Source: Sphingobacterium thalpophilum (GTDB lineage Bacteria > Bacteroidota > Bacteroidia > Sphingobacteriales > Sphingobacteriaceae). Taken from it: a stretch of 64,000 nucleotides of DNA. Position numbers and translations under genes: made by a program. Below the pieces are notes generated by a model. That model saw nothing but the letters and a program-made list of their open reading frames with translations. It was not told where the DNA came from and searched no databases. Below are positions 45,904 to 53,457 of this stretch, one piece after another. The stretch lies in the NCBI RefSeq assembly GCF_901482695.1, contig NZ_LR590484.1:3224001-3288000 (forward strand), in the 5' to 3' direction. The first letter of the stretch is position 1, and every line of letters begins with the position of its first letter.

Positions 45904-45935
45904 GCCATCTCATGGGTAAGATGAGATGGCTGCTA
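45904..45935 (+). terminator. Terminator-like hairpin of the third SusCD locus
   Basis: GCCATCTCAT (45904-45913) and ATGAGATGGC (45921-45930) form a perfect 10-bp stem with a 7-nt loop, 27 bp after the stop. The following run is weak (TGCTATTAAG). Confidence 0.65.
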
Positions 45936-45969
45936 TTAAGTTATAATGATTGCTATTAATTGAAACATC

Positions 45970-47049
45970 ATGAAAAAAAAGACAATTATCTTTCTTTTCC
46001 TCTTCTTTGTTTATGGCTCGTTTTCCATTTACGCTCAACAGGTTATTTCGTCTGCTAAATTTGAGCTGCAGGGAAGAGCTTTTGAAAATGCGCCAAAATT
46101 TCATCGTATAGATACAGCGAAGTACAGGGAGCTTCCTGCTGCGGTAAAGAAATTATATACCCATGCTGCAGGAATGTTTATTACGTTTAAAAGCAATACG
46201 AGCAAATTATCTTTACGCTGGAAGACGGTCGATGCAGTGTTAGGCAATAATTCTACGCCGATTATGTCGCGGGGTTTTGATGTATATGTAAAAGAAGCCA
46301 GCGGATGGCGCTTTGCAGGAGTAGCTCGTCCCGATCTTAATTTGGCAGAAAGTAAAGCTACGCTGGTTGAAGATATGGCCAAAACAGAAAAAGAATTTCT
46401 TGTTTATTTTCCGCTATATAAAGAGCTATTGGACTTTGACCTGATTATTGATGACAAAGCCAGCTTTGTTGGTACCAAACAGTCATTTGCTAAAAAGATC
46501 GTGATTTATGGTTCCAGCATTGTCCATGGAGCTTCCGCAAGCCGTCCGGGATTAGCTTATCCAGCACAATTGGGGCGTCGGCTGAATGCCAGCGTGATCA
46601 ACATGGGCGTGAGCGGCAATGCGCGGATGGAGCCTGCTGTGGCCGATATGCTGTGTGACATTGATACTATGGACCTGCTCATCATGGATTGTGTACCAAA
46701 CAGTAGCCCAGAGGAAGTCCGGGACCGAACGTTCAATTTTGTGGAACGGATCCGTCGGTCCCATCCCCGGTTACCCATATTGCTGATCGAGAGCATTACC
46801 CGTCAGGTCGGCAATTATAATTTAAAATGGCGTGCGCGGTTGACCGAGCAGAATAAAAATTTTAAGCTACAGTATGAGAGATTGCTGCAGGCAGGTTATA
46901 AAAATTTGTATTATATACCCACAGACCATTTAATAGGTGATGATTCCGAAGGAACAGTGGATGGCACACACCCAACAGATGTAGGATTTGAAAGGATGCT
47001 TAAAATAATAGAGCCTAAAGTAGAAGCGATCCTAGAAAATAGACCTTAA
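45970..47049 (+). CDS. Secreted SGNH/GDSL-family hydrolase
   Basis: This 359-residue exported protein has signal peptide MKKKTIIFLFLFFVYGSFSIYAQ. Residues ~25-165 are a beta-sandwich accessory domain (HAAGMFITFKSNTSKLSLRWK). The SGNH domain then shows block I with nucleophile Ser183 in IYGSSIVHGAS, block III GVSGNAR, and the Asp331/His334 pair in VDGTHPTDVGF. Members act as acetyl-xylan, rhamnogalacturonan or other carbohydrate esterases. It lies behind the hairpin at 45904 but on the same strand as the third SusCD locus, and may remove acyl groups from that locus's glycan. Confidence 0.9.
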   Translation: MKKKTIIFLFLFFVYGSFSIYAQQVISSAKFELQGRAFENAPKFHRIDTAKYRELPAAVKKLYTHAAGMFITFKSNTSKLSLRWKTVDAVLGNNSTPIMSRGFDVYVKEASGWRFAGVARPDLNLAESKATLVEDMAKTEKEFLVYFPLYKELLDFDLIIDDKASFVGTKQSFAKKIVIYGSSIVHGASASRPGLAYPAQLGRRLNASVINMGVSGNARMEPAVADMLCDIDTMDLLIMDCVPNSSPEEVRDRTFNFVERIRRSHPRLPILLIESITRQVGNYNLKWRARLTEQNKNFKLQYERLLQAGYKNLYYIPTDHLIGDDSEGTVDGTHPTDVGFERMLKIIEPKVEAILENRP

Positions 47050-47149
47050 ATCTTCACCAGCTCTCCACCGCTACTGGGGGAGTAATTAGCTTTAAACCAC
47101 CGCATAGGTTATCCGTCTAGTTCTTTGTCCGGTAAATATCAGGATTTAT

Positions 47150-47284
47150 TTTTACCTCCCCATTTCCACCATTCACCGAGTTTTCCTGGCTGTTAGTCTA
47201 AAGCCTATAGGCCTGGGGTCTATTGTGTTGTAGTTTTGAGTCAACAAATAAGAACTAAAACTAACAATATAAAATAAAGACATT
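47150..47284 (+). promoter_or_regulatory. Conserved cassette leader, copy 4
   Basis: TTTACCTCCCCATTTCC, TTCACCGAGTTTTCC, GTTAGTCTAAAGCCTATAGGCC and -7 box TAGTTTTG (47231-47238). AGCCTATAGGC here replaces AGCCCATAGGCT of copies 5-7. Confidence 0.85.
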
Positions 47285-47725
47285 ATGAAAACTCTAGTAA
47301 AAACATTCGCAGCAACAGCTTTAATCGCAGTATCCACATTCACTATGGCCGCTGAAGGACCCGGTTCAAAGTCCGCAAAAGCAAACGTTAACCTTTCTAC
47401 AGCAGACTTCGCCCTTGACCATTACGTTGCGGTCACCACCGAAGGCGAGTCGGCAGGTGTGGAGCAGCTATTTGCTGAAGATTTCAGCCAGAAGGCTAAC
47501 GCAGCTACCAATGGACGTAGTACGGTTGTTAACTTCTTCAAAAAGCAAAAAGGAGAGCAGCTGGACTGTAAAGTGGCCACCGACATTCTCGAAGAGTCTG
47601 CAGATTATATGGTCGCTAAAGTGACGTTGAAATTTGAAAATTTCACCAAGACCGACCTGGTGACTTTGGTGCGCGAAGGTGAAAGCTGGAAAGTCTCCAA
47701 ATCAATCCATTCGTTTAGTAACTAG
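47285..47725 (+). CDS. Secreted NTF2-like protein, paralogue 4 of 7
   Basis: This 146-residue protein (MKTLVKTFAATALIAVSTFTMA signal) is almost identical to paralogues 3 and 5-7. It differs by AEDF for AADF/ATDF, RSTVVNFF for RSAVV, and an altered end, SFSN instead of SYK. Predicted NTF2-like fold, exported, role unknown. It has its own leader and terminator. Confidence 0.82.
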   Translation: MKTLVKTFAATALIAVSTFTMAAEGPGSKSAKANVNLSTADFALDHYVAVTTEGESAGVEQLFAEDFSQKANAATNGRSTVVNFFKKQKGEQLDCKVATDILEESADYMVAKVTLKFENFTKTDLVTLVREGESWKVSKSIHSFSN

Positions 47726-47753
47726 GCGTTTAGTCAAAATATATATGTTGTAG

Positions 47754-47780
47754 AGCCACATCCGGAGATGTGGCTTCTTT
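47754..47780 (+). terminator. Cassette terminator, copy 4
   Basis: AGCCACATC-CGGA-GATGTGGCT (47754-47775), then TCTTT. The following TTTGTTTGTTAGTTATTC-GCTGAAAAA is shared with the flank of copy 6 (about 52548-52575), so the shared unit extends past the terminator in these two copies. Confidence 0.85.
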
Positions 47781-47883
47781 GTTTGTTAGTTATTCAGCTG
47801 AAAAAAAAAAGAGGATAGCTATAAAAAATCGCTAAATTTATTTGGGGTAATATCCATGCAATTATGAACTAAAAAAGAATACA

Positions 47884-48387
47884 ATGAGTTTAAAAACATT
47901 CATTACCAATGCCGTTGACTACAACGTTTGGGTTACGGAGCAGCTGGTCAATTGGCTACAGAACTATCCTGACGATCTGTTACAAAAGGAATGTCCCTCG
48001 AGTTTTAGTAGTATCGCCAAAACATTAAAACATATTAGCGACACCCAGTTGTACTGGTCATCGATGATTCGTGGTACGGAGACACCGAGTTTTGAATACA
48101 TTCCTACAGCAGTGCATCTTCAGCAAGAAATGGAAAATCTGGTAAACGAAGCAAAACTACTGGCAGCCTATGTGAAAGAAAATACCGAATCGATGAACGA
48201 CCCCTATTTGATAGAATCACAATGGTTTTCGTCGAATTTTCCGAAATATGAATACTTACAGCATTTAATCATCCATACTACCTATCATCGGGGACAGATC
48301 GTAACCATTGGGCACCATGTAGGTGTTATAAAAGCTCCAATGATGGACTATAATTTCTGGAACGTGATGCGGCAGCAAGCTAAATAG
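47884..48387 (+). CDS. DinB-family protein
   Basis: This 167-residue protein matches the DinB/YfiT-like four-helix bundle: FITNAVDYNVWVTEQLVNWLQNY at the start, the first metal His in LKHISDTQLYW, and the pair in LIIHTTYHRGQIVTIGHHVG near the C-terminus. The three-histidine metal site of this family therefore appears intact. DinB proteins are often thiol-dependent (bacillithiol or similar) metalloenzymes or stress proteins; the actual substrate is unknown. It is the first cargo gene after cassette 4. Confidence 0.85.
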   Translation: MSLKTFITNAVDYNVWVTEQLVNWLQNYPDDLLQKECPSSFSSIAKTLKHISDTQLYWSSMIRGTETPSFEYIPTAVHLQQEMENLVNEAKLLAAYVKENTESMNDPYLIESQWFSSNFPKYEYLQHLIIHTTYHRGQIVTIGHHVGVIKAPMMDYNFWNVMRQQAK

Positions 48388-48519
48388 TAGTATTTTCATT
48401 TCTATACGTGCTTGCAGTTCAGTTGTCTTGAGAGATGGGATAGACAGTAGATTTCAACGTAATGAGAATTCAAATGCGCTCTATAGGAGAGCTGGGCGCA
48501 TACTTGATCCATTTGGGGT

Positions 48520-49035
48520 ATGGTAAGAACAATTTATTTTTATGTATTTTTCTTTTTAATAGTGTCATGTTCCGTTCGTCGGCAACTTCCGACATTACAG
48601 CTGAAAGAAAATGTTAGTGAAAGACTTTTGTTGAATGGGTATTATTATACTCAATTAGATAGCGTTTTTTTTGATATTATCTTCCTGTATAAAAATGGAA
48701 TAGTCTATCAAGGCGGGAACCCGAGAATTAAACATGGTTTTAAGAATATTGATGAAACTTTTTCAAAAAGTAATGTTAATGATAAAAAGACAGGGTATAT
48801 TTGGGGATTATACATTGTTGACGGAAATAATATCACAATTGAACGTTATCTAACACCAATTTATGCCGAAAAATATCAAACCTATGTTGATAAAGGTCAT
48901 ATTATAAACGAAAGACAATTTATCATAACCTCACGGAAATATATCAAAACTGGAAAGCTGGAAGCAAGACAAGATACCTTCAATTTCAGACCATTGTCTA
49001 CAAAGCCCGATAGTACAAATAATTTTATTAATTAA
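48520..49035 (+). CDS. Small lipoprotein, mosaic paralogue 1 of 2
   Basis: This 171-residue lipoprotein has its lipobox at FLIVSCSVRRQL. I do not recognise a family. The N-terminal two thirds are only moderately like the gene at 52746 (shared: C-S-V-x-R-Q-x-P-T-L, L-x-G-Y-x-Y, L-Y-x-N-G-x-x-x-x-G-G, Y-I-W-G-x-Y). From TYVDKGHIINERQFIITSRK to the end the two are almost identical in DNA, continuing for some 70 bp past the stop (block 48874-49103). It lies between DinB and cassette 5. Confidence 0.75.
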   Translation: MVRTIYFYVFFFLIVSCSVRRQLPTLQLKENVSERLLLNGYYYTQLDSVFFDIIFLYKNGIVYQGGNPRIKHGFKNIDETFSKSNVNDKKTGYIWGLYIVDGNNITIERYLTPIYAEKYQTYVDKGHIINERQFIITSRKYIKTGKLEARQDTFNFRPLSTKPDSTNNFIN

Positions 49036-49103
49036 TCGTATCCACTGGGCTATCCCTAAAATTTCCTTTTTGTTGCATTCTGGAGGTCAGCAAGGGCTCT
49101 GTC
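48874..49103 (+). repeat. 230-bp block shared by two lipoprotein genes, copy 1
   Basis: From TATCAAACCTATG to GCAAGGGCTCTGTC this stretch is nearly identical to 53109-53338 and of the same length. It covers the last ~54 codons of the lipoprotein gene and the start of the downstream spacer, with sharper divergence outside. Confidence 0.7.
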
Positions 49104-49116
49104 ACCACTAGGCGTA

Positions 49117-49180
49117 GATCATTGCCTTCCTGATCTGCTTTTTACGTCAAAAGGGCCTGATGTTGATCAGACCCTGTCTC
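49117..49180 (+). repeat. Structured intergenic repeat, truncated copy D
   Basis: Only the left end is present: AGATCA-TTGCCTTCC-TGATCT (a 6-bp hairpin, terminator-like with CTTTTT), then ACGTCAAAAGGG and H1 (CTGAT/ATCAG). It stops after ACCCTGTCTCTTGG, where leader 5 begins. Confidence 0.7.
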
Positions 49181-49188
49181 TTGGAAAG

Positions 49189-49324
49189 TTTCACCTCCCC
49201 ATTTCCTCTGTTTACCGAGTTTTCCCGTCCGTTGGTCTAAAGCCCATAGGCTGTGGACGTATGTTGTCGTAGTTTTGAGTCAACAAATAAGAACAACAGA
49301 ACTAACACAAAAAATAAAGACATT
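49189..49324 (+). promoter_or_regulatory. Conserved cassette leader, copy 5
   Basis: TTTCACCTCCCCATTTCC, TTTACCGAGTTTTCCCG, GTTGGTCTAAAGCCCATAGG and -7 box TAGTTTTG (49270-49277). An in-frame GTG at 49253 lies upstream of the -7 box and so cannot be the start. Confidence 0.88.
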
Positions 49325-49762
49325 ATGAAAACTCTAGTAAAAACATTCGCAGCAGCAGCCCTGATCGCAGTATCCACATTCACTATGGCCGCTGAAGGAC
49401 CCGGTTCAAAGTCCGCAAAAGCAAACGTTAACCTTTCTACAGCAGACTTCGCCCTTGACCATTACGTTGCGGTCACCACCGAAGGCGAGTCTGCAGGCGT
49501 GGAGCAGCTGTTTGCTACAGATTTCAGCCAGAAGGCTAAAGCAGCTACCAACGGACGTAGTGCGGTTGTTAAATTCTTCAAAAAGCAAAAAGGAGAGAAG
49601 CTGGACTGTAAAGTGGCCACCGATATCCTTGAAGAGTCAGCCGACTACATGGTTGCTAAAGTGACGTTGAAATTTGAAAATTTCACCAAGACCGACCTGG
49701 TGACTTTGGTGCGCGAAGGCGATAGCTGGAAAGTGTCCAAGTCAATTCATTCCTATAAATAA
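49325..49762 (+). CDS. Secreted NTF2-like protein, paralogue 5 of 7
   Basis: This 145-residue protein begins at the ATG at 49325, the start shared by all paralogues. Signal peptide MKTLVKTFAAAALIAVSTFTMA; mature AEGPGSKSAKANVNLSTADF. Typical differences are ATDFSQKAKAATNG and RSAVVKFFKK. Predicted NTF2-like fold, exported, role unknown. Confidence 0.82.
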   Translation: MKTLVKTFAAAALIAVSTFTMAAEGPGSKSAKANVNLSTADFALDHYVAVTTEGESAGVEQLFATDFSQKAKAATNGRSAVVKFFKKQKGEKLDCKVATDILEESADYMVAKVTLKFENFTKTDLVTLVREGDSWKVSKSIHSYK

Positions 49763-49795
49763 CGGAGCCTTTAGTCAAGTATATAAATGTTGTAG

Positions 49796-49820
49796 AGCCA
49801 CATCGCGAGATGTGGCTTTT
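49796..49820 (+). terminator. Cassette terminator, copy 5
   Basis: AGCCACATC-GCGA-style stem: AGCCACATCGCGAGATGTGGCT (49796-49817 in two arms), then TTT. Loop CGCG replaces CGGA of copies 3 and 4. Confidence 0.85.
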
Positions 49821-49913
49821 ATACGAACTGCTCGTTTATCATATTCGCTTGTTATCATTGGTGTGCTTAACAATTTTAGGCACTGCTATCTAGCGTCATC
49901 AACCAAAATATAA

Positions 49914-51077
49914 ATGAAGATTTTAGTTATAATTATTGCCTTGCTTTCATTTCAAAGAACGATTGCTCAATCCTATGAGGAATTGATGGAGTTAGCTGGC
50001 ACACAAATTAAGTTGGAGAGATACAAAGATGCGCTTCAGACTTTTCAGAGAGCTTTTAAAAATCAGGCAGAGATCGGAAAATATGATTATGCAAATGCTT
50101 CAGTGGCCGCACTTCGAAGTGGCCAGAGCAACTTGGCCATTGAGTGGCTAGCCAAAGGAGCTAAGATCGGGCTGGGCAACAGCCAAGAAGAACTGTTCTA
50201 CTTTAAAAACGACTCGATATTTAAAACAATCATAAATGATGATTCCTACCGAAAGGTATTATCGAAAATGGAATCTCAATTACTAGAAAAAAATAAGCTA
50301 GACAGTACTTGGCAATACGAAATCCTATCCAATGCCATTTTAAAAGGAAAAGGCTCATATCAGAATGCTACTCCAGGTTTTGCATTATATTATGTCAACG
50401 AAGGAGGGCTTGAAATACCGTATATTGTATTTGTTCCCGGGAACTATAATCCAAAAAAGCCTACAAGAGCCGTATTTTTTCTACATGGCGGCGTAATTAC
50501 CGGCGAAGCATCATTTAAAATAGATCCGCAGACCCGACTTGAACCCATTTTTACAATTGGGGACAGTACCGGCTCGATTATTATTTATCCTTTTCAAAAA
50601 GGCAACCCCGGATGGAAGGATTATACACATTGTTCTAGTGTGATTGCTAAGATTTTGACCGAAGTTAAAGCTCGTTATTCTGTTGATATCAATACAATAT
50701 ATTTAGGTGGACTATCTATGGGCGGTAACGTGTCCTACCAGTTTGCACGGGGATCTGGTAGTCCTTTTCGGGCATTTTATGCTATTTCAGCTAAACCAAA
50801 GTTTGCTGACTTTGAATCAGGTGGATCTTTGGTAGTTACACGTCCGATTTATTCATTACATGCAAAAGATGATAGTCTCTATACTTATGAAAATCTGAAG
50901 AATGTATACAAGCAGGCGAAGAGATATCCGTTACGTTGGTATTTAACAACTGTCGAGACAGGGGGTCATGGATTTCCTTATCATCCAGCAGGGAGACGAC
51001 CAACGTTGAAATTCTTTCGGGATATGTTTTTAACAGAGGAGGGCGCAGGCCATTGCCTTCCCGATCTGGCTTTTTAG
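49914..51077 (+). CDS. Secreted alpha/beta hydrolase with TPR-like N-terminal region; 3' end inside a repeat
   Basis: This 387-residue protein has signal peptide MKILVIIIALLSFQRTIAQ. Residues ~20-125 are helical and TPR-like (YKDALQTFQRAFKNQAEIGKYDYANASVAAL). The hydrolase domain shows the oxyanion region FFLHGGV, nucleophile Ser268 in GGLSMGGNVSY, an Asp in LHAKDDSLYTY and His in ETGGHGFPYHP, like PHB-depolymerase/esterase-type enzymes. The last ~11 residues (AGHCLPDLAF) are encoded by the left end of structured repeat E, and the stop codon TAG arises where other copies have TACGTC. The native end was probably replaced by the repeat. Confidence 0.85.
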   Translation: MKILVIIIALLSFQRTIAQSYEELMELAGTQIKLERYKDALQTFQRAFKNQAEIGKYDYANASVAALRSGQSNLAIEWLAKGAKIGLGNSQEELFYFKNDSIFKTIINDDSYRKVLSKMESQLLEKNKLDSTWQYEILSNAILKGKGSYQNATPGFALYYVNEGGLEIPYIVFVPGNYNPKKPTRAVFFLHGGVITGEASFKIDPQTRLEPIFTIGDSTGSIIIYPFQKGNPGWKDYTHCSSVIAKILTEVKARYSVDINTIYLGGLSMGGNVSYQFARGSGSPFRAFYAISAKPKFADFESGGSLVVTRPIYSLHAKDDSLYTYENLKNVYKQAKRYPLRWYLTTVETGGHGFPYHPAGRRPTLKFFRDMFLTEEGAGHCLPDLAF

Positions 51078-51339
51078 GTCAAAAGGGCCTGATGTTGATC
51101 AGACCCTTTCTCTTAGCGTTGTTCTGTACAGTAATTTTTATGTTTCCTGTCGTTTCCTCTTTTATGTTTCGTCATCCAATGTGTTTGAATACTATTGGAT
51201 TTTCACTGTACTACGCCAATTTTTATGTTGGTACCTTCTGCTGAAGGATTACTTGTAGCCGCTTTGTATAATAAGAACAGCTGGCAGTTTAAAATAGTTT
51301 TAATTTTTTTTTGGTAAATTGGAATGAATTATTAAAATG
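51043..51339 (+). repeat. Structured intergenic repeat, copy E
   Basis: It overlaps the end of the hydrolase gene. H1 is as in other copies; H2 is GTACAGT with ACTGTAC around ATCCAAT/ATTGGAT; H3 is CCTTC-TGCT-GAAGG (51234-51247); H4 is GCCGCT pairing with AGC-T-GGC with one bulge, loop ending in ATAAGAACA. The right end, AAATTGGAATGAATTATTAA then AATG, is shared with copy F, where the ATG starts a gene. Here no long frame follows. Confidence 0.8.
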
Positions 51340-51400
51340 CTCTACTTACAAAACAAGGCTATGTTAACCTTGCCATTCGGCTGTTCACCAAGGTGCAGGT

Positions 51401-51595
51401 TCAGGTAGTGCCTTTATCAAAGATGTCTTTTACGGATTGGTACGGAAGAAAATAAGCACTCAACCGATAATAGCTTATTTGTTGTAAATAAGCTATTGCC
51501 CGGGACTCGTCCGGAACCTCTAATCCTCGGCGTTTCAGTTTTTCCAGCTGATCTGCAAACCTCAATGGTGGTTTGTTGTACGATTTCTTTGGCAT
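51401..51595 (-). pseudogene. Abi_2-like abortive-infection gene, N-terminal remnant
   Basis: Sixty-four codons read MPKKSYNKPPLRFADQLEKL, then RRGLEVPDESRAIAYLQQISYYRLSAYFLPYQ and DIFDKGTT, then a stop. This matches the start of the Abi_2 (AbiD/AbiF-like) family, in which KPPL..E.Q...L..RGL, YL..I.YYRLS.Y and ...GTTF are typical; complete members are about 300 residues. The rest is missing, and the break is ~60 bp from the end of structured repeat E. It is therefore a decayed phage-defence gene. A run of nine C (51615-51623) lies 20 bp before its start. Confidence 0.65.
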
Positions 51596-51614
51596 AGGCT
51601 ATAAAAAGAGAAGA

Positions 51615-51623
51615 CCCCCCCCC
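51615..51623 (+). repeat. C9 homopolymer upstream of the Abi remnant
   Basis: Nine consecutive C (G on the coding strand of the Abi remnant) lie 20 bp before its start codon. Tracts of this kind can slip during replication and vary expression. The remainder of 51596-51915 shows no gene. Confidence 0.45.
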
Positions 51624-51915
51624 AAGTGTGCATCGCGGAGAGGCATGGAGGGTGTATTAACTTTAGTAATTAAACTGTCTTTTTGATGACTTTTCTACAC
51701 TGAGAAAAGAATTCTATAATGCAAAGATACACAATTCTATAGTAAATTCCTCGCGTTTATGTAAGATTTTTATTCTTTAATCATTGGTAATTCTATACTA
51801 CATGATTTATCAATGTTTTGCGTGACGAGACATGGGCTCGAAAAATAGAACCGTTCTATGAGCATCGCATCTACACCAAATAAAGGGATATTTTTAATGG
51901 TCTTCTGCTTGGAGA

Positions 51916-52052
51916 GTTTCACCTCCCCATTTCCTCTGTTCACCGAGTTTTCCCGTCCGTTGGTCTAAAGCCCATAGGCTGTGGACGTATGTTGTCGTAG
52001 TTTTGAGTCAACAAATAAGAACAACAGAACTAACACAAAAAATAAAGACATT
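51916..52052 (+). promoter_or_regulatory. Conserved cassette leader, copy 6
   Basis: TTTCACCTCCCCATTTCC, TTCACCGAGTTTTCCCG, GTTGGTCTAAAGCCCATAGG and -7 box TAGTTTTG (51998-52005). It is nearly identical to copy 5 up to the ATG. Confidence 0.88.
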
Positions 52053-52490
52053 ATGACAACTCTAGTAAAAACATTCGCAGCAGCAGCCTTAATTGTAGTA
52101 TCCACATTCACTATGGCCGCTGAAGGACCCGGTTCAAAATCAGCAAAAGCAAACGTTAACCTTTCTACCGCAGACTTTGCCCTTGACCACTATGTTGCGG
52201 TCACCACCGAGGGCGAGTCGGCAGGCGTGGAGCAGCTGTTTGCTGCAGATTTCAGCCAGAAGGCTAACGCAGCTACCAATGGACGTAGCGCCGTTGTTAA
52301 CTTCCTTAAAAAGCAAAAAGGAGAGCAGCTGGACTGTAAAGTGGCCACCGATATCCTCGAAGAATCAGCCGACTACATGGTCGCTAAGGTGACCTTGAAA
52401 TTTGAACATTTCACCAAGACCGACCTGGTGACTTTGGTGCGCGAAGGCGACAGCTGGAAAGTGTCCAAGTCAATTCATTCCTATAAATAA
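52053..52490 (+). CDS. Secreted NTF2-like protein, paralogue 6 of 7
   Basis: This 145-residue protein starts at ATG 52053 (MTTLVKTFAAAALIVVSTFTMA signal). It differs from its closest relatives by LIVVS for LIAVS, VVNFLKKQKGEQ for VVNFFKKQKGEK, and FEHFTKTDL for FENFTKTDL. Predicted NTF2-like fold, exported, role unknown. Confidence 0.82.
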   Translation: MTTLVKTFAAAALIVVSTFTMAAEGPGSKSAKANVNLSTADFALDHYVAVTTEGESAGVEQLFAADFSQKANAATNGRSAVVNFLKKQKGEQLDCKVATDILEESADYMVAKVTLKFEHFTKTDLVTLVREGDSWKVSKSIHSYK

Positions 52491-52521
52491 CGGAGCCTTT
52501 AGTCAAATATATATGTTGTAG

Positions 52522-52550
52522 AGCCACATCGCGAGATGTGGCTTTTTTGT
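52522..52550 (+). terminator. Cassette terminator, copy 6
   Basis: Arms AGCCACATC and GATGTGGCT around loop GC-type CGCG (52522-52543), then TTTTTTG. The following TTTGTTTGTTAGTTATTC is shared with copy 4. Confidence 0.85.
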
Positions 52551-52745
52551 TTGTTAGTTATTCTGCTGAAAAAGAGCATACGCTACTTTTCGCTAAAAGG
52601 GATTTAATATAGGGACAAATTGTGAGGACAACAGAAATATATTTCAGAACAAATTCGCACACGATAATGGGCAGACTTACCCAATTTTTTCATTATTGAA
52701 TAATATGGTTAATTTAGATTATCGTACACTTAATCTATTTACAGT

Positions 52746-53270
52746 ATGGTAAAGCATTTATTTATAGGGACCGTTTTCCTGGCGGCGGCATGTTCTGTTT
52801 ATCGACAGGCGCCGACATTGACTTTAGAAAATAATAAGAGCGGAAAAATACAACTTGATGGTTATTTTTACGCTAAGAAAGATAATGGTCTTTACAATTC
52901 AATAGTCTTATATCAGAACGGTGTAATATTGGAAGGAGGCAGTTTGGAAATAAGTGCTGGCCTAAATAGTGTTGATAGCAATTTTTTAGCAGCCAATAAC
53001 TTCAATAATTCATATGATAGAAAAATACCATATATATGGGGTATTTATAGTATAAAAGAAAACTATATCATAATTGAGCGTTATAAAGTGCCTGCTTTTG
53101 GTGAATCCTATCAAACCTATGTTGATAAAGGTCATATTATAAACGAAAGACAATTTATCATAACCTCACGGAAATATATCAAGACTGGAAAGCTTGAAGC
53201 AAGACGAGATACGTTTAATTTTAGGCCGTTGTCTACAAAGCCCGATAGTACAAATAATTTTATTAAATAA
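52746..53270 (+). CDS. Small lipoprotein, mosaic paralogue 2 of 2
   Basis: This 174-residue lipoprotein has its lipobox at VFLAAACSVYRQA. Its N-terminal part (LTLENNKSGKIQLDGYFYAK; IVLYQNGVILEGG; IPYIWGIYSIKENYIIIERY) is a diverged version of the 48520 gene. Its last ~54 residues, from TYVDKGHIINERQFIITSRK, are nearly identical to that gene in protein and DNA. Family unknown. It lies in the cargo position after cassette 6. Confidence 0.75.
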   Translation: MVKHLFIGTVFLAAACSVYRQAPTLTLENNKSGKIQLDGYFYAKKDNGLYNSIVLYQNGVILEGGSLEISAGLNSVDSNFLAANNFNNSYDRKIPYIWGIYSIKENYIIIERYKVPAFGESYQTYVDKGHIINERQFIITSRKYIKTGKLEARRDTFNFRPLSTKPDSTNNFIK

Positions 53271-53338
53271 TACCATCTACTGAGGTCTTTCTGAAATTTC
53301 CTTTTTGTTGAAATCTGGAGGTCAGCAAGGGCTCTGTC
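53109..53338 (+). repeat. 230-bp block shared by two lipoprotein genes, copy 2
   Basis: This is the counterpart of 48874-49103, again exactly 230 bp. It starts inside the lipoprotein gene and ends at GCAAGGGCTCTGTC in the spacer. From 53339 to 53457 nothing else is recognised. Confidence 0.7.
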
Positions 53339-53457
53339 TTGAGATTACTTTATACTATTCTGGGAAGAGATTTAAAGCATTTTATGAAAATGCCTAAGGT
53401 CCTTGTCAAGGCCGATAGCAATTTTATTCGATTAAAAAAGTAACGTATACCAACTCG

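Noticed and set aside
49253..49324. 24-residue N-terminal extension of NTF2-like paralogue 5 (and the same in 6 and 7)
   Set aside because: The extension would start upstream of the TAGTTTTG promoter box and is absent in paralogues 1-4; the shared ATG with signal peptide is the real start.
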